A DNA stretch of 64,000 nt from JAKZVK01 sp965248255 (GCA_965248255.1 CBDFIW010000003.1:1550001-1614000); one strand, 5' to 3'. Shown: positions 36,474 through 44,336, numbered from the stretch's first letter. The notes: a model not told the origin generated them from the sequence alone. Translations and numbers: made by a program.

Positions 36474-37371
36474 ATCCGCTCCAGTCGGTGATCTCGACGA
36501 TGGTCGCCGCGCCCAGCCCGCCGGCGATCGGTATCCGGCCGCCGAGCGCCGTGGAGAGCTCCATATCCAGGTGGAGCGAGGCGCGTTTCACGCGGCCGAT
36601 GGCGGCCCTGACATCCGGCAGATACACGGTATTACTGTTGAATATCCGCAGAATCGCCGTCATCGGCACGCCCGGACACTCTTCATACTCGTAGTCCGCT
36701 CCGGCGTTCTCGAGCAGCCGCCGCAGCCCGGCGAGCGTCCCCTTCTCCCTGTGGATATCGAAGGCGGTGGCCACCACCGCGCGTTTCACGGCTGCGGGCC
36801 AGTCCGAGTCCCAGTCCTCGACCCCCAGTGCCCAGGCCAGGTACGGCAGCAGCGCCGCCGGGCAGGCCGCCGCCGACCACAGCCGCCGGATCGGGACTTC
36901 GACCGGCCGGTCCGTCGCGGCCTCCATGCCCCGCTCCAACTTCGTCCGGTTCGGCGGCAGCAGCGACCGCGCCGCGCGAGCCGTCACCATGATGGTCACC
37001 GACACGGTCGCCGGGGTCGTCCCCGCCCCGCCCCTCGCCGTCAGCGTGTAGGTCGTCGCCTCGGCGGGCCTCACGCGGACGGCTCCGATGTTCGGCGCCA
37101 CTGCGCCGACGTCCGGCTCGATCGCCGCACTGACAGCGTTCGCCGTAGCCCAGCGCAGCTCCACCGACCGGCCCCGCTCGACCACCGTCTCCGACGCCGC
37201 CAGAGCGGCCATCGGCTGACGCCCCGTGAATAGCGCGGCCGCCAGCGTGGCGGCCGCGGCCGCAAACGTTCCCGCAATCGGTTTTCTGGCCGCGGCCTGC
37301 TTTGTGAGGGCGGCAGACAGAGACGCGGCCTCAGCCGCGAATGTCGCCCCGATCGGCAGCTCGAGCGGCAT
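36463..37371 (-). CDS. tail protein I (P2 gpI) with an N-terminal Ig-like domain
   Basis: A 302-residue protein in two parts. The first ~140 residues start with a low-complexity Ala-rich segment (FAAAAATLAAALFTG) and then an Ig-like sandwich with the pattern VELRWATANAVSAAIEPDVG and ATTYTLTARG, seen in many secreted bacterial proteins. The second part is the P2 gpI baseplate wedge: RSLLPPNRTKLERGMEAA, then LPYLAWALGVEDWDSDWP and AFDIHREKGTLAGLRRLLE. P2 gpI is only ~176 residues and lacks the Ig part. The extra domain may decorate the baseplate or bind the cell surface (inference). Confidence 0.82.
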   Translation of the reverse strand: MPLELPIGATFAAEAASLSAALTKQAAARKPIAGTFAAAAATLAAALFTGRQPMAALAASETVVERGRSVELRWATANAVSAAIEPDVGAVAPNIGAVRVRPAEATTYTLTARGGAGTTPATVSVTIMVTARAARSLLPPNRTKLERGMEAATDRPVEVPIRRLWSAAACPAALLPYLAWALGVEDWDSDWPAAVKRAVVATAFDIHREKGTLAGLRRLLENAGADYEYEECPGVPMTAILRIFNSNTVYLPDVRAAIGRVKRASLHLDMELSTALGGRIPIAGGLGAATIVEITDWSGYAV

Positions 37372-37380
37372 AAGCTCTGC

Positions 37381-37677
37381 TTATTGCGTCACGGTGAAAG
37401 CGGCCTGCGCGATCTGGACGCGGCCCAACTCGTCGATCACGTTGTCGGTGCCGTTCGCCCCGGGCGCGCCGGTGTGGAATTGCACCCACACCCCGCCGGC
37501 GATCAGATAGCGCTCGCCCAGCGCCAGCGCATCGGGATCGGTCGAGATCGCTTGCGATCGCAGGAAATCCCCGCCCACCTCGGTCGCCCAAAGGCTGATG
37601 TGCGTGCAGTCATCGCCAACCGCCCCAGCGGGCGCAGCGATGCTCAGTACCGCGTTGGTGTTTGTTGCTTGTGCCAT
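37381..37677 (-). CDS. phage protein of unknown function between gpJ and gpI
   Basis: A 98-residue beta-rich protein (NAVLSIAAPAGAVGDDCTHI, GERYLIAGGVWVQFHTG, then VTQ at the end). P2 has no gene here. Content and size suggest a small structural or fibre-tip protein, but there is no recognised motif. Start at 37677 is nine bases after the preceding stop. Confidence 0.5.
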   Translation of the reverse strand: MAQATNTNAVLSIAAPAGAVGDDCTHISLWATEVGGDFLRSQAISTDPDALALGERYLIAGGVWVQFHTGAPGANGTDNVIDELGRVQIAQAAFTVTQ

Positions 37678-37685
37678 AGTTCTCC

Positions 37686-39143
37686 TTAAGCCACTGTTAC
37701 CGTCACTAGGGTGCAATAGGACGCCTCGGCCGCCCCGACGGCTACGTCCGCCGCCGGCGCCGTCAGCGCGACCGCAGTCACTCCCGGCCGGTGCAGCGCC
37801 GCGTAGAGGCCGCTCAACGGCACCGCGATGCCGATCCGGCGAGCCGTGCCGACATAGGCCCTCACTTCGTCTTGCGCTGCGGCGAGCACCGTCGCCGCGT
37901 CCGGACCCGAGCCGATGGTTAGCTCGGCCGTCACCTGGTACTCGACGATCGTTGCCGACTGGACCGTCAGCACGTCGCCCAGCGGCCGCACGCGCTCTTC
38001 GTTGAGCGCGGCCCGCACCGCGGCCAGCAGATCCGCCGGCGCCGTCCCGTTGCCCTCTCTCGACAGCACCGTCACCGTGACCGAACCAGCCGCCGGACTC
38101 GAGACGGCCACGTTCAGCACCCGCGCATCCGCCGACAGCGCATGAAAGCGGTAGCTCGACACCGGACCGGCCGTCGAGACCGCCGACAGCGCGAGCTGCG
38201 CCCGCAGCCGCAGCCGCTCGTCCGTCTCATACGAAGGCGCGACCGGCGGCACGGCGGCCGGATCGCCGGGGTCGACAAGCTGCCGCTCCACTCCCAGCAG
38301 CGCGACCAAGTTGTCCAGGTCCGCCCCTAGCGCGTAGGGCAGCATCACCGCCCGCGCCGCGTCGTTCACCCGCTGCATGAGCAACAGCGCGCGGTAGGCG
38401 CAGACCTCCAGAATCTTGTACGCGGGGTCCGCCTCCGACTCCACGTATTCGGGTACCCGCGCTTTCATATCCACCAGGATTTCGGCGCGGATCGCCTCGT
38501 AGTCGAGCGCCTCCACTACATCCGGCGGCACGCCGTGCGTGTGGGTGTTGTACACGCCGCGCATCTCGTCCATCGAGCCCAGGCTGTCCTCGATGTTGCC
38601 GTCCGCCGACACATCGCCGTCAGCGCCGATATCGGCATGGCCGGTGATGTCGCCGGCCACCTCCGCCGCGCCGGTCACATCGAGGTCGCCTGTCACCATG
38701 AGGTCTCCCCGGACGGTCACCCCGTCCGGCGCCGTGATCTCCGCCGTTCCGCCCGTCGGCAGCACGGCCTTGAGCCGGTGCGCCGCGCGGTCATATTCGA
38801 TCACCGCCCCGTCCCGGTAGTGGGTAGCGTGTTTGTCGGGTGACTGCTCGGGCGCGGGATAACCGCGCTGGTAGACGCCCGCCAGCACCACGCCTGCTCC
38901 CAAGTCCCCCGACGGCGCCAGGATCAGTACCTGCTCGCCTACTTCCGGAGCCCACCAGGAGCGATCCTCGCCGGCCCGAGCCGTGACCCAGGGCAGCCAC
39001 CTGCTCAGGGCCGTCTCGCCGTAGCGAACCCGTACCCGGGCCGCTTGGTGGTCCACCTCGGCGACGATTCCCAACCGCACGATCGACGCCAGCCGCCGCG
39101 CGATTTCGGTCAACTCGAACTCTTGATACTCGGCCTCGATCAT
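37686..39143 (-). CDS. fused baseplate spike gpV and baseplate J protein, gpW missing
   Basis: A 485-residue protein that combines two P2 proteins. Residues ~1-205 are gpV: an OB-fold (RLGIVAEVDHQAARVRVRYG, then GEQVLILAPSGDLGAGVVLAG) and a beta-helix of repeated GDLDVTGAAEVAGDITG type, ending at NTHTHGVPP. From DVVEALDYEAIRAEILVDMK onward it is gpJ (LGADLDNLVALLGVERQ, TAGPVSSYRFHALS, TVTVLSREGNG). In P2 these are separate genes with the wedge gene W between. Here the frame runs through with no stop and no gpW, and gpJ lacks about its first ten residues. This looks like an in-frame deletion. Confidence 0.85.
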   Translation of the reverse strand: MIEAEYQEFELTEIARRLASIVRLGIVAEVDHQAARVRVRYGETALSRWLPWVTARAGEDRSWWAPEVGEQVLILAPSGDLGAGVVLAGVYQRGYPAPEQSPDKHATHYRDGAVIEYDRAAHRLKAVLPTGGTAEITAPDGVTVRGDLMVTGDLDVTGAAEVAGDITGHADIGADGDVSADGNIEDSLGSMDEMRGVYNTHTHGVPPDVVEALDYEAIRAEILVDMKARVPEYVESEADPAYKILEVCAYRALLLMQRVNDAARAVMLPYALGADLDNLVALLGVERQLVDPGDPAAVPPVAPSYETDERLRLRAQLALSAVSTAGPVSSYRFHALSADARVLNVAVSSPAAGSVTVTVLSREGNGTAPADLLAAVRAALNEERVRPLGDVLTVQSATIVEYQVTAELTIGSGPDAATVLAAAQDEVRAYVGTARRIGIAVPLSGLYAALHRPGVTAVALTAPAADVAVGAAEASYCTLVTVTVA

Positions 39144-39721
39144 CCCGCCACCTGCTCGTAGTCTCCCGCGGGGTCTCGATCCCGCTCGGGATCGCGGATG
39201 CTGTACAACTCCTCCGGCACGGGGCAGTCCTCCTCACCGCTGAAGATGGACTCGCCCAGCCGCAAGGTCTGCCTCCACCTCACGGCCCACAACGCGATGC
39301 CGGTCTTGTCGATCGCGCCCGAATAGAGATTGTCGGAGCGCAACTGCTCGGCTCCCCCGATGCCCTTCAGCCCCCAGCGGGCGCGGGGAATATGGACCTC
39401 CAGCGCGTCCACGAGATTGCGGGCCGCCTCGCCCCGAGACAGCTTGGGCCGGCCTTCCTTCGCCGGCGCGTTCGCGGTCACCACATACACCGCCAACTGC
39501 TTCGTCGCCTCGGTCTGCTCCGTGCCGGGGTCCTCGACCCTGGCCGTTCCCAGGCACGACACGTACAGGGCCGGCCTGCGGGTCGCGATCCGCCGCAGCT
39601 CGGCCAGGTCGAATCGCCCGTCGTGCGGGTCGCAAACGCGCAGGCTGGGAAAGAGTTTGGCGAAATCGGCGCAAATCGCAGCCAGCAACTCGTTGGTGCG
39701 CGGCTCGAAGGAGGCGGCCAT
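39140..39721 (-). CDS. Mu gp37-like (DUF1834) head/tail joining protein
   Basis: A 193-residue protein resembling Mu gp37/DUF1834: a helical start (TNELLAAICADFAKLFPSL), LAELRRIATRRPALYVSCLG, then AVYVVTANAPAKEG and a C-terminal LWAVRWRQTLRLGE. In Mu-like phages this protein lies between the head and tail genes and probably completes the neck. It overlaps the gpV-gpJ start by four bases. Confidence 0.7.
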   Translation of the reverse strand: MAASFEPRTNELLAAICADFAKLFPSLRVCDPHDGRFDLAELRRIATRRPALYVSCLGTARVEDPGTEQTEATKQLAVYVVTANAPAKEGRPKLSRGEAARNLVDALEVHIPRARWGLKGIGGAEQLRSDNLYSGAIDKTGIALWAVRWRQTLRLGESIFSGEEDCPVPEELYSIRDPERDRDPAGDYEQVAG

Positions 39722-39722
39722 T

Positions 39723-40211
39723 TTACGCCGCCTCCAGCTGCCGCGACGCCCACTCGTCGATGATCTTGAGAACCTCGGCCTCGTCGTCGCCCGACAATCC
39801 CAAATAAGGACGGGCCGGGATGTCGCCCCAGGGGATCGGGCGGCCGTGATCGTCGGCGCCGAAGGCGCCCTTGGCCGCGCCCAATTGATGAACACCGGCA
39901 TAGGGGACGTTCGTCCCGATCTCTACCTGGTCCTTTCCTACCTGGTGAGTAATAGAGTCTGAAAGTATTTCGGTGTCGGTCAGAATCACCCCTCCCGCGC
40001 GCCGGGCTTGGGTGGCTTCCGACCACTCCGCCCAGGGCTCGCCCGCGGGACTCTCCGTATCCTCGAAACGAAGATGCGTGGATGCGACCAGATACCCTCC
40101 GATCTCATCCAGCAGCTCGCGCGGGTCGGCCAGGTTGTTGAGAATCTGATGCAACCGTTTCGAGACGCGGTCGACCTGCTTGGCGTCGATGGTGAGCGTC
40201 ACGCCGGCCAT
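39723..40211 (-). CDS. virion morphogenesis protein (Mu gpG/P2 gpS class)
   Basis: A 162-residue protein of the phage virion morphogenesis family: LTIDAKQVDRVSKRLHQILN, a RFEDTESPAGEPWAEWSEAT segment, LTDTEILSDSI, and the PYAGVHQLGAAKGAFG plus PARPYLGLSGDDEAE end. Mu gpG and P2 gpS act in tail completion and head joining. The start overlaps the stop of the gp36-like gene. Confidence 0.85.
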   Translation of the reverse strand: MAGVTLTIDAKQVDRVSKRLHQILNNLADPRELLDEIGGYLVASTHLRFEDTESPAGEPWAEWSEATQARRAGGVILTDTEILSDSITHQVGKDQVEIGTNVPYAGVHQLGAAKGAFGADDHGRPIPWGDIPARPYLGLSGDDEAEVLKIIDEWASRQLEAA

Positions 40212-40630
40212 TACCTTGTCCCCGCCATGCTGGGGCGGCTGAAGCGCCGCCTTCGTCCGGAGAACTTCACGCCGCCGGCCGAGGGCGGCGGCTCACTCAG
40301 TCCCAGCGACACCTCGCCGCTCGCGATGCGCTTCAGCAGTTTCACGGCGTCTTCATAGCGCCGGCGGCGCTCATCGGTTCCCTCAGCCGTCGTGGACGAG
40401 AGGCGGTACAAGGCGATGTCCACCGACAGCCGCGCCAGCACCTCGGGCACTTTCGGCAACGGTAGATCGTATTTCGCCGCCAGATAAGTGTCGATCTCGG
40501 CCGAGGCATCCTCCAGCGCCCGCCGAACCACCTCCGAGTCGATCTCACCGTCGCCGTCGCGGTCGGCCGCGAGCAGCAGCGCGTCGGCCCCGTAGCGCTC
40601 GATGATCTGTTGCTCGCCGGCGTAAGCCAT
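40211..40630 (-). CDS. Mu gp36-like (DUF1320) head-tail connector protein
   Basis: A 139-residue protein of the DUF1320/gp36 family: GEQQIIERYGADALLLAAD, then AEIDTYLAAKYDLPLP and LSVDIALYRLS. The DRDGDGEID stretch is a recognisable loop. It belongs to the connector set after the major head protein; the C-terminal tail is basic (SGRRRRFSRPS). Confidence 0.85.
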   Translation of the reverse strand: MAYAGEQQIIERYGADALLLAADRDGDGEIDSEVVRRALEDASAEIDTYLAAKYDLPLPKVPEVLARLSVDIALYRLSSTTAEGTDERRRRYEDAVKLLKRIASGEVSLGLSEPPPSAGGVKFSGRRRRFSRPSMAGTR

Positions 40631-40647
40631 TTCCCTGATGGTTCTTT

Positions 40648-41556
40648 TTAAGCGGTGGTCCCGGTCGAGCCGTAGGCCAGCTGCCAGAAGCCGTAGCCTC
40701 CCGCCGCCCGCGCCTCCGCCCCGAAGCGGTACATAGCCCGCATGAACACGTTGTCCGCATTCATGTCGTACTGCTGGACGAAGATCGGCTTTTTGCGCTC
40801 CTGGTAGATGAGGGGCTTGACGGGCTTCGTGGTGTCGAGCAAAAACCAGGCCGTGTCGGACGTGAGCCTGGCGTCGACCACCATCTGGGCTGTTCCCTTG
40901 TAAGGGTTGGGCTTGCCGTCTTCGAGACGCTCCACCATCATCAGCGCGCGGGCCGTGTCCTCCAGCGCCGGAGGCACCAGCAGGATGTTGGGGATCATGT
41001 TGAGCGGGCGCCCTTCCTCATCGGTGAATTTGCGAAGAGTCGTGCGGGCCGCGCCGTAACTACCCTGCGCCTTGGCCAGGGTAGCGATGGAAAGGGCCTT
41101 GGTTGCCTTGTTCGACACCGCTTCTCCCCCCACCTCATGGTCGGTGGCGAAGAACTTCTTGCCGTCGTAACAGGGATTGTCGAACCCCTGGTTCACCAGC
41201 TCGTAGACGATCTCGTCGGGCAGTTGCCGGGCCGAGTAGGCGGCCATCTGCGCCTGTGGCGCGTAGATGCCCAGGTTGTCGTCCTCGATGTCGTTACGGG
41301 TGACCTCGACCGTGGCCTCCCAGTCGTCGTTGACGATCGTGTAGCGGAAGCCTTCCAGCGCCTTGACCGTCTTTTCGCCGATCCACTTGCGCATGCGCGG
41401 AAAATAGCTCAGCCACTTGTAGTCGTTGCGGCTGGACCCGGAAGGGACCAGCATGGCGACCTTGTCCCACGTCGACGGCGCTTCGTCGAACGCCTAATGA
41501 AAGGTGGTCTTGAGGTTCCGGAAAATCTCGTCCAGATTGGATTTGTCGACCAGCAT
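40648..41556 (-). pseudogene. Mu-like major head protein (gpT), early amber codon
   Basis: The protein would be ~302 residues. The start at 41556 follows a CCAGGAGGAG site and encodes VDKSNLDEIFRNLKTTFH, then an in-frame TAG (41494-41496), then AFDEAPSTWDKVAMLVPSGS in the same frame. Mu gpT-type proteins usually have an uninterrupted Gln or similar residue at this place. The rest fits gpT: YKWLSYFPRMRKWIGEK, VTRNDIEDDNLGIYAPQ, RQLPDEIVYELVNQGF and RAAGGYGFWQLAYGS. A downstream ATG (41454) gives a 268-residue product without the N-terminal arm. Confidence 0.88.
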
Positions 41557-41576
41557 GGTTGTTACGCTCCTCCTGG

Positions 41577-42254
41577 TTATGCCTTCAGGACCGTCACCCG
41601 GAAGGTGGCGGCCTCGGGATCGATGGCCGAGGCGGTGTGGTTCTCGGCCCGGATCGTCACGGTGTCGGCGGCCGAGACGAAGCCTTGAAAGAGAATCCCT
41701 TCGGGCGGCTCGGCCGGCAGCCCCAACGCTACTGCGTCTCCGATCTCCGCGCCCGTGACGGTGATCGTCTTGGTGGCGTTGTCTGTCGCGTCGATCGATC
41801 CGAAGTCCAACTCCGCGGCCGCGCTGATGGTGGGCGCGTCGTGGGCCGTCTCAGGCGCCACCCACACGCCGTCCGAGTCGACGCCGATCACCGTGCCCGC
41901 CGGCGAGCGTGTGCCCCCGTTGTCGCTCATCGAAACCGTCTCGTCGTCCTCGATGTAGCAGGGCTTCCCCAGCGATGCCTGGGTCACCTGGTCGGTGGCC
42001 GAGTTCTTCCACAGGAAGGCCTTGCCGCGCCGTACCAGAACCGTCTTCGACCCGTCGGCGCCGCCCGTGTTGTGGACGCGCTCCTCAGCGCGTCCGAGAT
42101 AGCTCAGCCCCGCGGCCGCCGTGCCCTTCTCGGCGTACCCATCGGCGTTCGCCACGACAATCGACCCGGCGTAGATCACCGCTCCGGCGGCGACCGGGAC
42201 GCCGATCAGCTCGCCGTCCTTCATCGCTGTATTGCGGTCCGCGCTCAGTGCCAT
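41577..42254 (-). CDS. head decoration protein with DUF2190-like N terminus
   Basis: A 225-residue protein. The first ~105 residues (MKDGELIGVPVAAGAVIYAG, GLSYLGRAEERV) follow the DUF2190-like capsid cement pattern found next to gpT in Mu-like phages. The last ~80 residues (ELDFGSIDATDNATKTITVT to FRVTVLKA) are a separate beta-sandwich, as in head fibre proteins. Function as an external head stabiliser is inference from position and fold. Confidence 0.7.
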   Translation of the reverse strand: MALSADRNTAMKDGELIGVPVAAGAVIYAGSIVVANADGYAEKGTAAAGLSYLGRAEERVHNTGGADGSKTVLVRRGKAFLWKNSATDQVTQASLGKPCYIEDDETVSMSDNGGTRSPAGTVIGVDSDGVWVAPETAHDAPTISAAAELDFGSIDATDNATKTITVTGAEIGDAVALGLPAEPPEGILFQGFVSAADTVTIRAENHTASAIDPEAATFRVTVLKA

Positions 42255-42274
42255 CGTTTATCTCCTCTTTTTCT

Positions 42275-42781
42275 TCAGGTGGCTTCGCCGCCGTATTTCT
42301 TCAGATCCTCGGCCGAGTTGCCGAACATCCCCGCGATCCTCGTTGCCTCCGTGTTCAGCGCCGTGCCCTCGTTCGGCTTCCTGTTGTCCAGTCCACTCTC
42401 GCCGGCCAGGGTGGGCGCGGCCTTGACGTATTCCCGGAAGCGTTCCAGTCCGCCCTCGGCGCGGCATTGCGCCCGGTGGTAGTCCGCCGTCGCCGGCGTG
42501 ATCTTGCCCGCCTCGAGCGCCTCGCCGATGACGCCGTCGATTTCCGATTCGACCGCCTTGGCGCGGTTCTCGTCCAGCGTCTTCTCGGCGTTCGACGCCC
42601 GCTCCAGCGCCGCGTCGTAGTCGGCCCGCGGCACGAACTTCTCCAGGCTCGGCGACTCCGTCCGGTTCAAGGCCGTGTCGCGTTCGGTCTTCAACTTCCC
42701 GATCGCCGCGGCGGCTTGCTCCCCGGTGGCGTCTTCGGCCAGATCGAGCGCCTTGAGAATCGGCTCCGGTAGTGATCGCAT
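42275..42781 (-). CDS. internal scaffold product of the protease gene (Mu gpZ-like)
   Basis: In Mu the scaffold gpZ is translated from an internal start in the protease gene. Here ATG 42781 follows AGGAGA by five bases and lies at the border between protease and helical scaffold parts; the product would be 168 residues beginning RSLPEPILKALDLAEDATG. Alternative: the site is used rarely and only the long form is made. Confidence 0.5.
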   Translation of the reverse strand: MRSLPEPILKALDLAEDATGEQAAAAIGKLKTERDTALNRTESPSLEKFVPRADYDAALERASNAEKTLDENRAKAVESEIDGVIGEALEAGKITPATADYHRAQCRAEGGLERFREYVKAAPTLAGESGLDNRKPNEGTALNTEATRIAGMFGNSAEDLKKYGGEAT

Positions 42782-43303
42782 GGTCGTCTCCTGTTGCTCT
42801 TGGTTTTCCTGGTTGAGGGCCCCCATGCGGAAGTTCGGCAGATTCACCAGACCCGCCGACACCAACCGCATGATGCGTCTGCTCTTGGGCTCGTAGTGGA
42901 ACACCGGCGAGAGATAGCGGTACTCGCGCCGCGTGACGCTCTCCCGTCCCCGTTCGGTCCACTCCACCCGTCCCCACAGCGTGCCCCCGCGTGCCTCAAG
43001 CTCCGTGATCCAGCCCGCCGCCGGAGACATTTCTCCGCGCCGCGCCTTGATCTCGCTCGCGTGCTCCCAGTCGATGGGGATCTGCCGCGCGCCGTCCAGA
43101 CTGGCGCGGGCCACCTGCTCGGCATCGTCGAGCCGCCAGCTGCGCCCGTCGCGGCCCGCGACCTCGGGGCCGGCCGGCAGCAGCTCCACCCACTCGGGAG
43201 CGGAGCCGCTCCCCGTCAGCTCGAAGCAAGGGGCCGCCGCGCACGTGGCGGTGTCAGGGGGTTGGTGAGGTAAGTCGCAGGATGGCTCGCGCGGCGGCCC
43301 CAT
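42275..43303 (-). CDS. Mu-like prohead protease/scaffold (gpI family)
   Basis: A 342-residue protein of the Mu gpI family. The N-terminal serine-protease part contains WVELLPAGPEVAGRDGRSW, IDWEHASEIKA and SAGLVNLPNF; the C-terminal half is a helical scaffold (TLDENRAKAVESEIDGVIGE). It processes the head core during assembly. GTGGAGGT precedes the ATG. In intact Mu-like phages portal, terminase and gpF genes lie upstream, but here the operon begins with this gene, facing a 16-base palindrome. Confidence 0.85.
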   Translation of the reverse strand: MGPPREPSCDLPHQPPDTATCAAAPCFELTGSGSAPEWVELLPAGPEVAGRDGRSWRLDDAEQVARASLDGARQIPIDWEHASEIKARRGEMSPAAGWITELEARGGTLWGRVEWTERGRESVTRREYRYLSPVFHYEPKSRRIMRLVSAGLVNLPNFRMGALNQENQEQQETTMRSLPEPILKALDLAEDATGEQAAAAIGKLKTERDTALNRTESPSLEKFVPRADYDAALERASNAEKTLDENRAKAVESEIDGVIGEALEAGKITPATADYHRAQCRAEGGLERFREYVKAAPTLAGESGLDNRKPNEGTALNTEATRIAGMFGNSAEDLKKYGGEAT

Positions 43304-43339
43304 ACCTCCACCCTAGAGGGGCGGGCGCGGGTTTCCAAG

Positions 43340-43355
43340 ACTGAAGCGCTTCAGT
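43340..43355. promoter_or_regulatory. 16-base perfect palindrome in the divergent region
   Basis: ACTGAAGCGCTTCAGT is a perfect palindrome. It lies between the protease gene (minus strand, starts 43303) and the methyltransferase fragment (plus strand, starts 43396), where an operator for both directions would be expected. Binding protein unknown. Confidence 0.45.
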
Positions 43356-43395
43356 AGTTGGAACGAAGATCACCCGCTTTGGAGTCAAGAATATT

Positions 43396-43575
43396 ATGAG
43401 AGAATCAACGTCGGCGCCCTATTACAAGGCGGCAGGAGCCGTTCTCCACCACGGCGAGGCGCTGGCCGTCCTGCGCTCCCTACCCGAGCACAGCGTGGAT
43501 GCCCTCGTCACCGACCCGCCCTATTCGGGTATCGCCGACGGCCGCTCCGCCAACTCCAAGTTATCGCACCCGTAA
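43396..43575 (+). pseudogene. 5' fragment of a DNA adenine/cytosine-N4 methyltransferase
   Basis: Fifty-nine codons encode the start of a site-specific DNA methyltransferase: LHHGEALAVLRSLPEHSVDA followed by LVTDPPYSGIADG, which holds the catalytic DPPY motif. The frame then runs into unrelated AT-richer sequence and stops. A full enzyme is normally ~250-400 residues. Phages commonly carry such genes against restriction. The junction at about 43560 marks the end of recognisable phage DNA. Confidence 0.8.
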
Positions 43576-43604
43576 ATTTAGCAGACCACAAAGGGGGGAT
43601 AGCA

Positions 43605-44075
43605 TTGACATGGCAATCTGATACCTGCAACATCTATCGTGCGCTGAAAGAGCTTGCCGACAAAAAAGAACCCTTCACCACTTCCAGTCTTCGCGAAAAA
43701 CTGGGGTATGGTGAGAGTGCACCAGAAGCTCGGCGATTGCACGCTCTGATCCAGAAACTCAAGAGAGATGGCGTTATCGATGTCGTTTCTCAAGGGCGCC
43801 GACGCCATCAGCACCTCCAGGTCATCCCTAAGAAAAACGAGAACCTGCAGCAGTTGATGGACAAAGCGCTCAGAAAGAAGGACCGCAATGGGGCAGATGT
43901 TGCCGACACCAGCAATAGGATGTCGCCGTCAATTACACTTCTGCCAAAGCGTGTTTTGTACCTCGAGCATCGGGTGGAGCAGGTCGAGACGGGATTAGAT
44001 CGTATAGCGAACCTCGAGCAAAAAGTAGCGGAGCTCAAGGAAAAAGTCCATAAGCTAATGGAATTGTGGAGCTAA
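43605..44075 (+). CDS. winged-helix plus coiled-coil protein of unknown function
   Basis: A 156-residue protein with an N-terminal winged-helix-like half (CNIYRALKELADKKEPFTTS, LREKLGYGESAPEARRLHAL, KLKRDGVIDVVSQGRRRHQH) and a C-terminal heptad region (LEHRVEQVETGLDRIANLEQ) that should form a coiled coil. It looks like a dimeric DNA-binding regulator. Its base composition is visibly AT-richer than its neighbours, so it was probably acquired. Nearest known families cannot be named from sequence reading. Confidence 0.6.
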   Translation: MTWQSDTCNIYRALKELADKKEPFTTSSLREKLGYGESAPEARRLHALIQKLKRDGVIDVVSQGRRRHQHLQVIPKKNENLQQLMDKALRKKDRNGADVADTSNRMSPSITLLPKRVLYLEHRVEQVETGLDRIANLEQKVAELKEKVHKLMELWS

Positions 44076-44095
44076 GCCTTATTGTAGCGGTAGGA

Positions 44096-44271
44096 TCAGT
44101 AACTGTCTTCTCCAGGCTTCTCTTCGGCTGGAGTCTTTGGGGGTCGCGGAGGATGCACCGTGTCGCGCACCTTCTCCCGGTTCAGGTCGACTTCCAGGCC
44201 CTTGGGGAGATCCTTCGGCGGCTTTGACGACGGCGCTTTGATTGTTGGTCACTGTCACCCTTGTCGCTCAT
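44096..44271 (-). pseudogene. possible small Pro/Lys-rich gene with frameshift
   Basis: Two frames together would give ~58 residues: MSDKGDSDQQSK then APSSKPPKDLPKGLEVDLNR and a proline-rich tail. One missing A in an A run at about 44237 would join them. It looks like a small disordered protein gene, but the evidence is weak. The rest of the 44076-44336 interval shows nothing. Confidence 0.3.
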
Positions 44272-44336
44272 AGGGCAGAGATTCTTTCACCTTTTAACCC
44301 ATGTGGGGGCGTCTACGCCCGGCACATCGGCCCAAC

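Larger units (their letters stand above)
28027..43563 (-). mobile_element. remnant of a Mu-like (head) / P2-like (tail) prophage
   Basis: Late genes run in one direction from protease/scaffold (43303) to gpD (28076): head genes of Mu type, then spike/baseplate, fibre, sheath, tube, chaperone, tape measure, gpU, gpX and gpD of P2 type. This hybrid arrangement is known from BcepMu-like transposable phages. The left boundary is the interruption of the ion channel gene. Terminase, portal, transposase, repressor and lysis genes are absent, and the right side breaks into a truncated methyltransferase and AT-richer DNA. The tape measure and major head genes are interrupted, so as read it is defective. 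Confidence 0.8.

Noticed and set aside
32698..41496. Reassignment of TAG to glutamine in the phage (genetic code 15)
   Set aside because: TAG is also used as a normal terminator by the phage (gpE' at 33067-33069, fibre gene at 35625-35627). Reading through the gpE' stop would fuse the chaperone into the tape measure, which does not happen in known phages.
28027..43563. Headless tailocin or gene transfer agent
   Set aside because: Protease, scaffold, head, decoration and connector genes are present, so it is not headless. Broken head and tape measure genes argue against a maintained particle.
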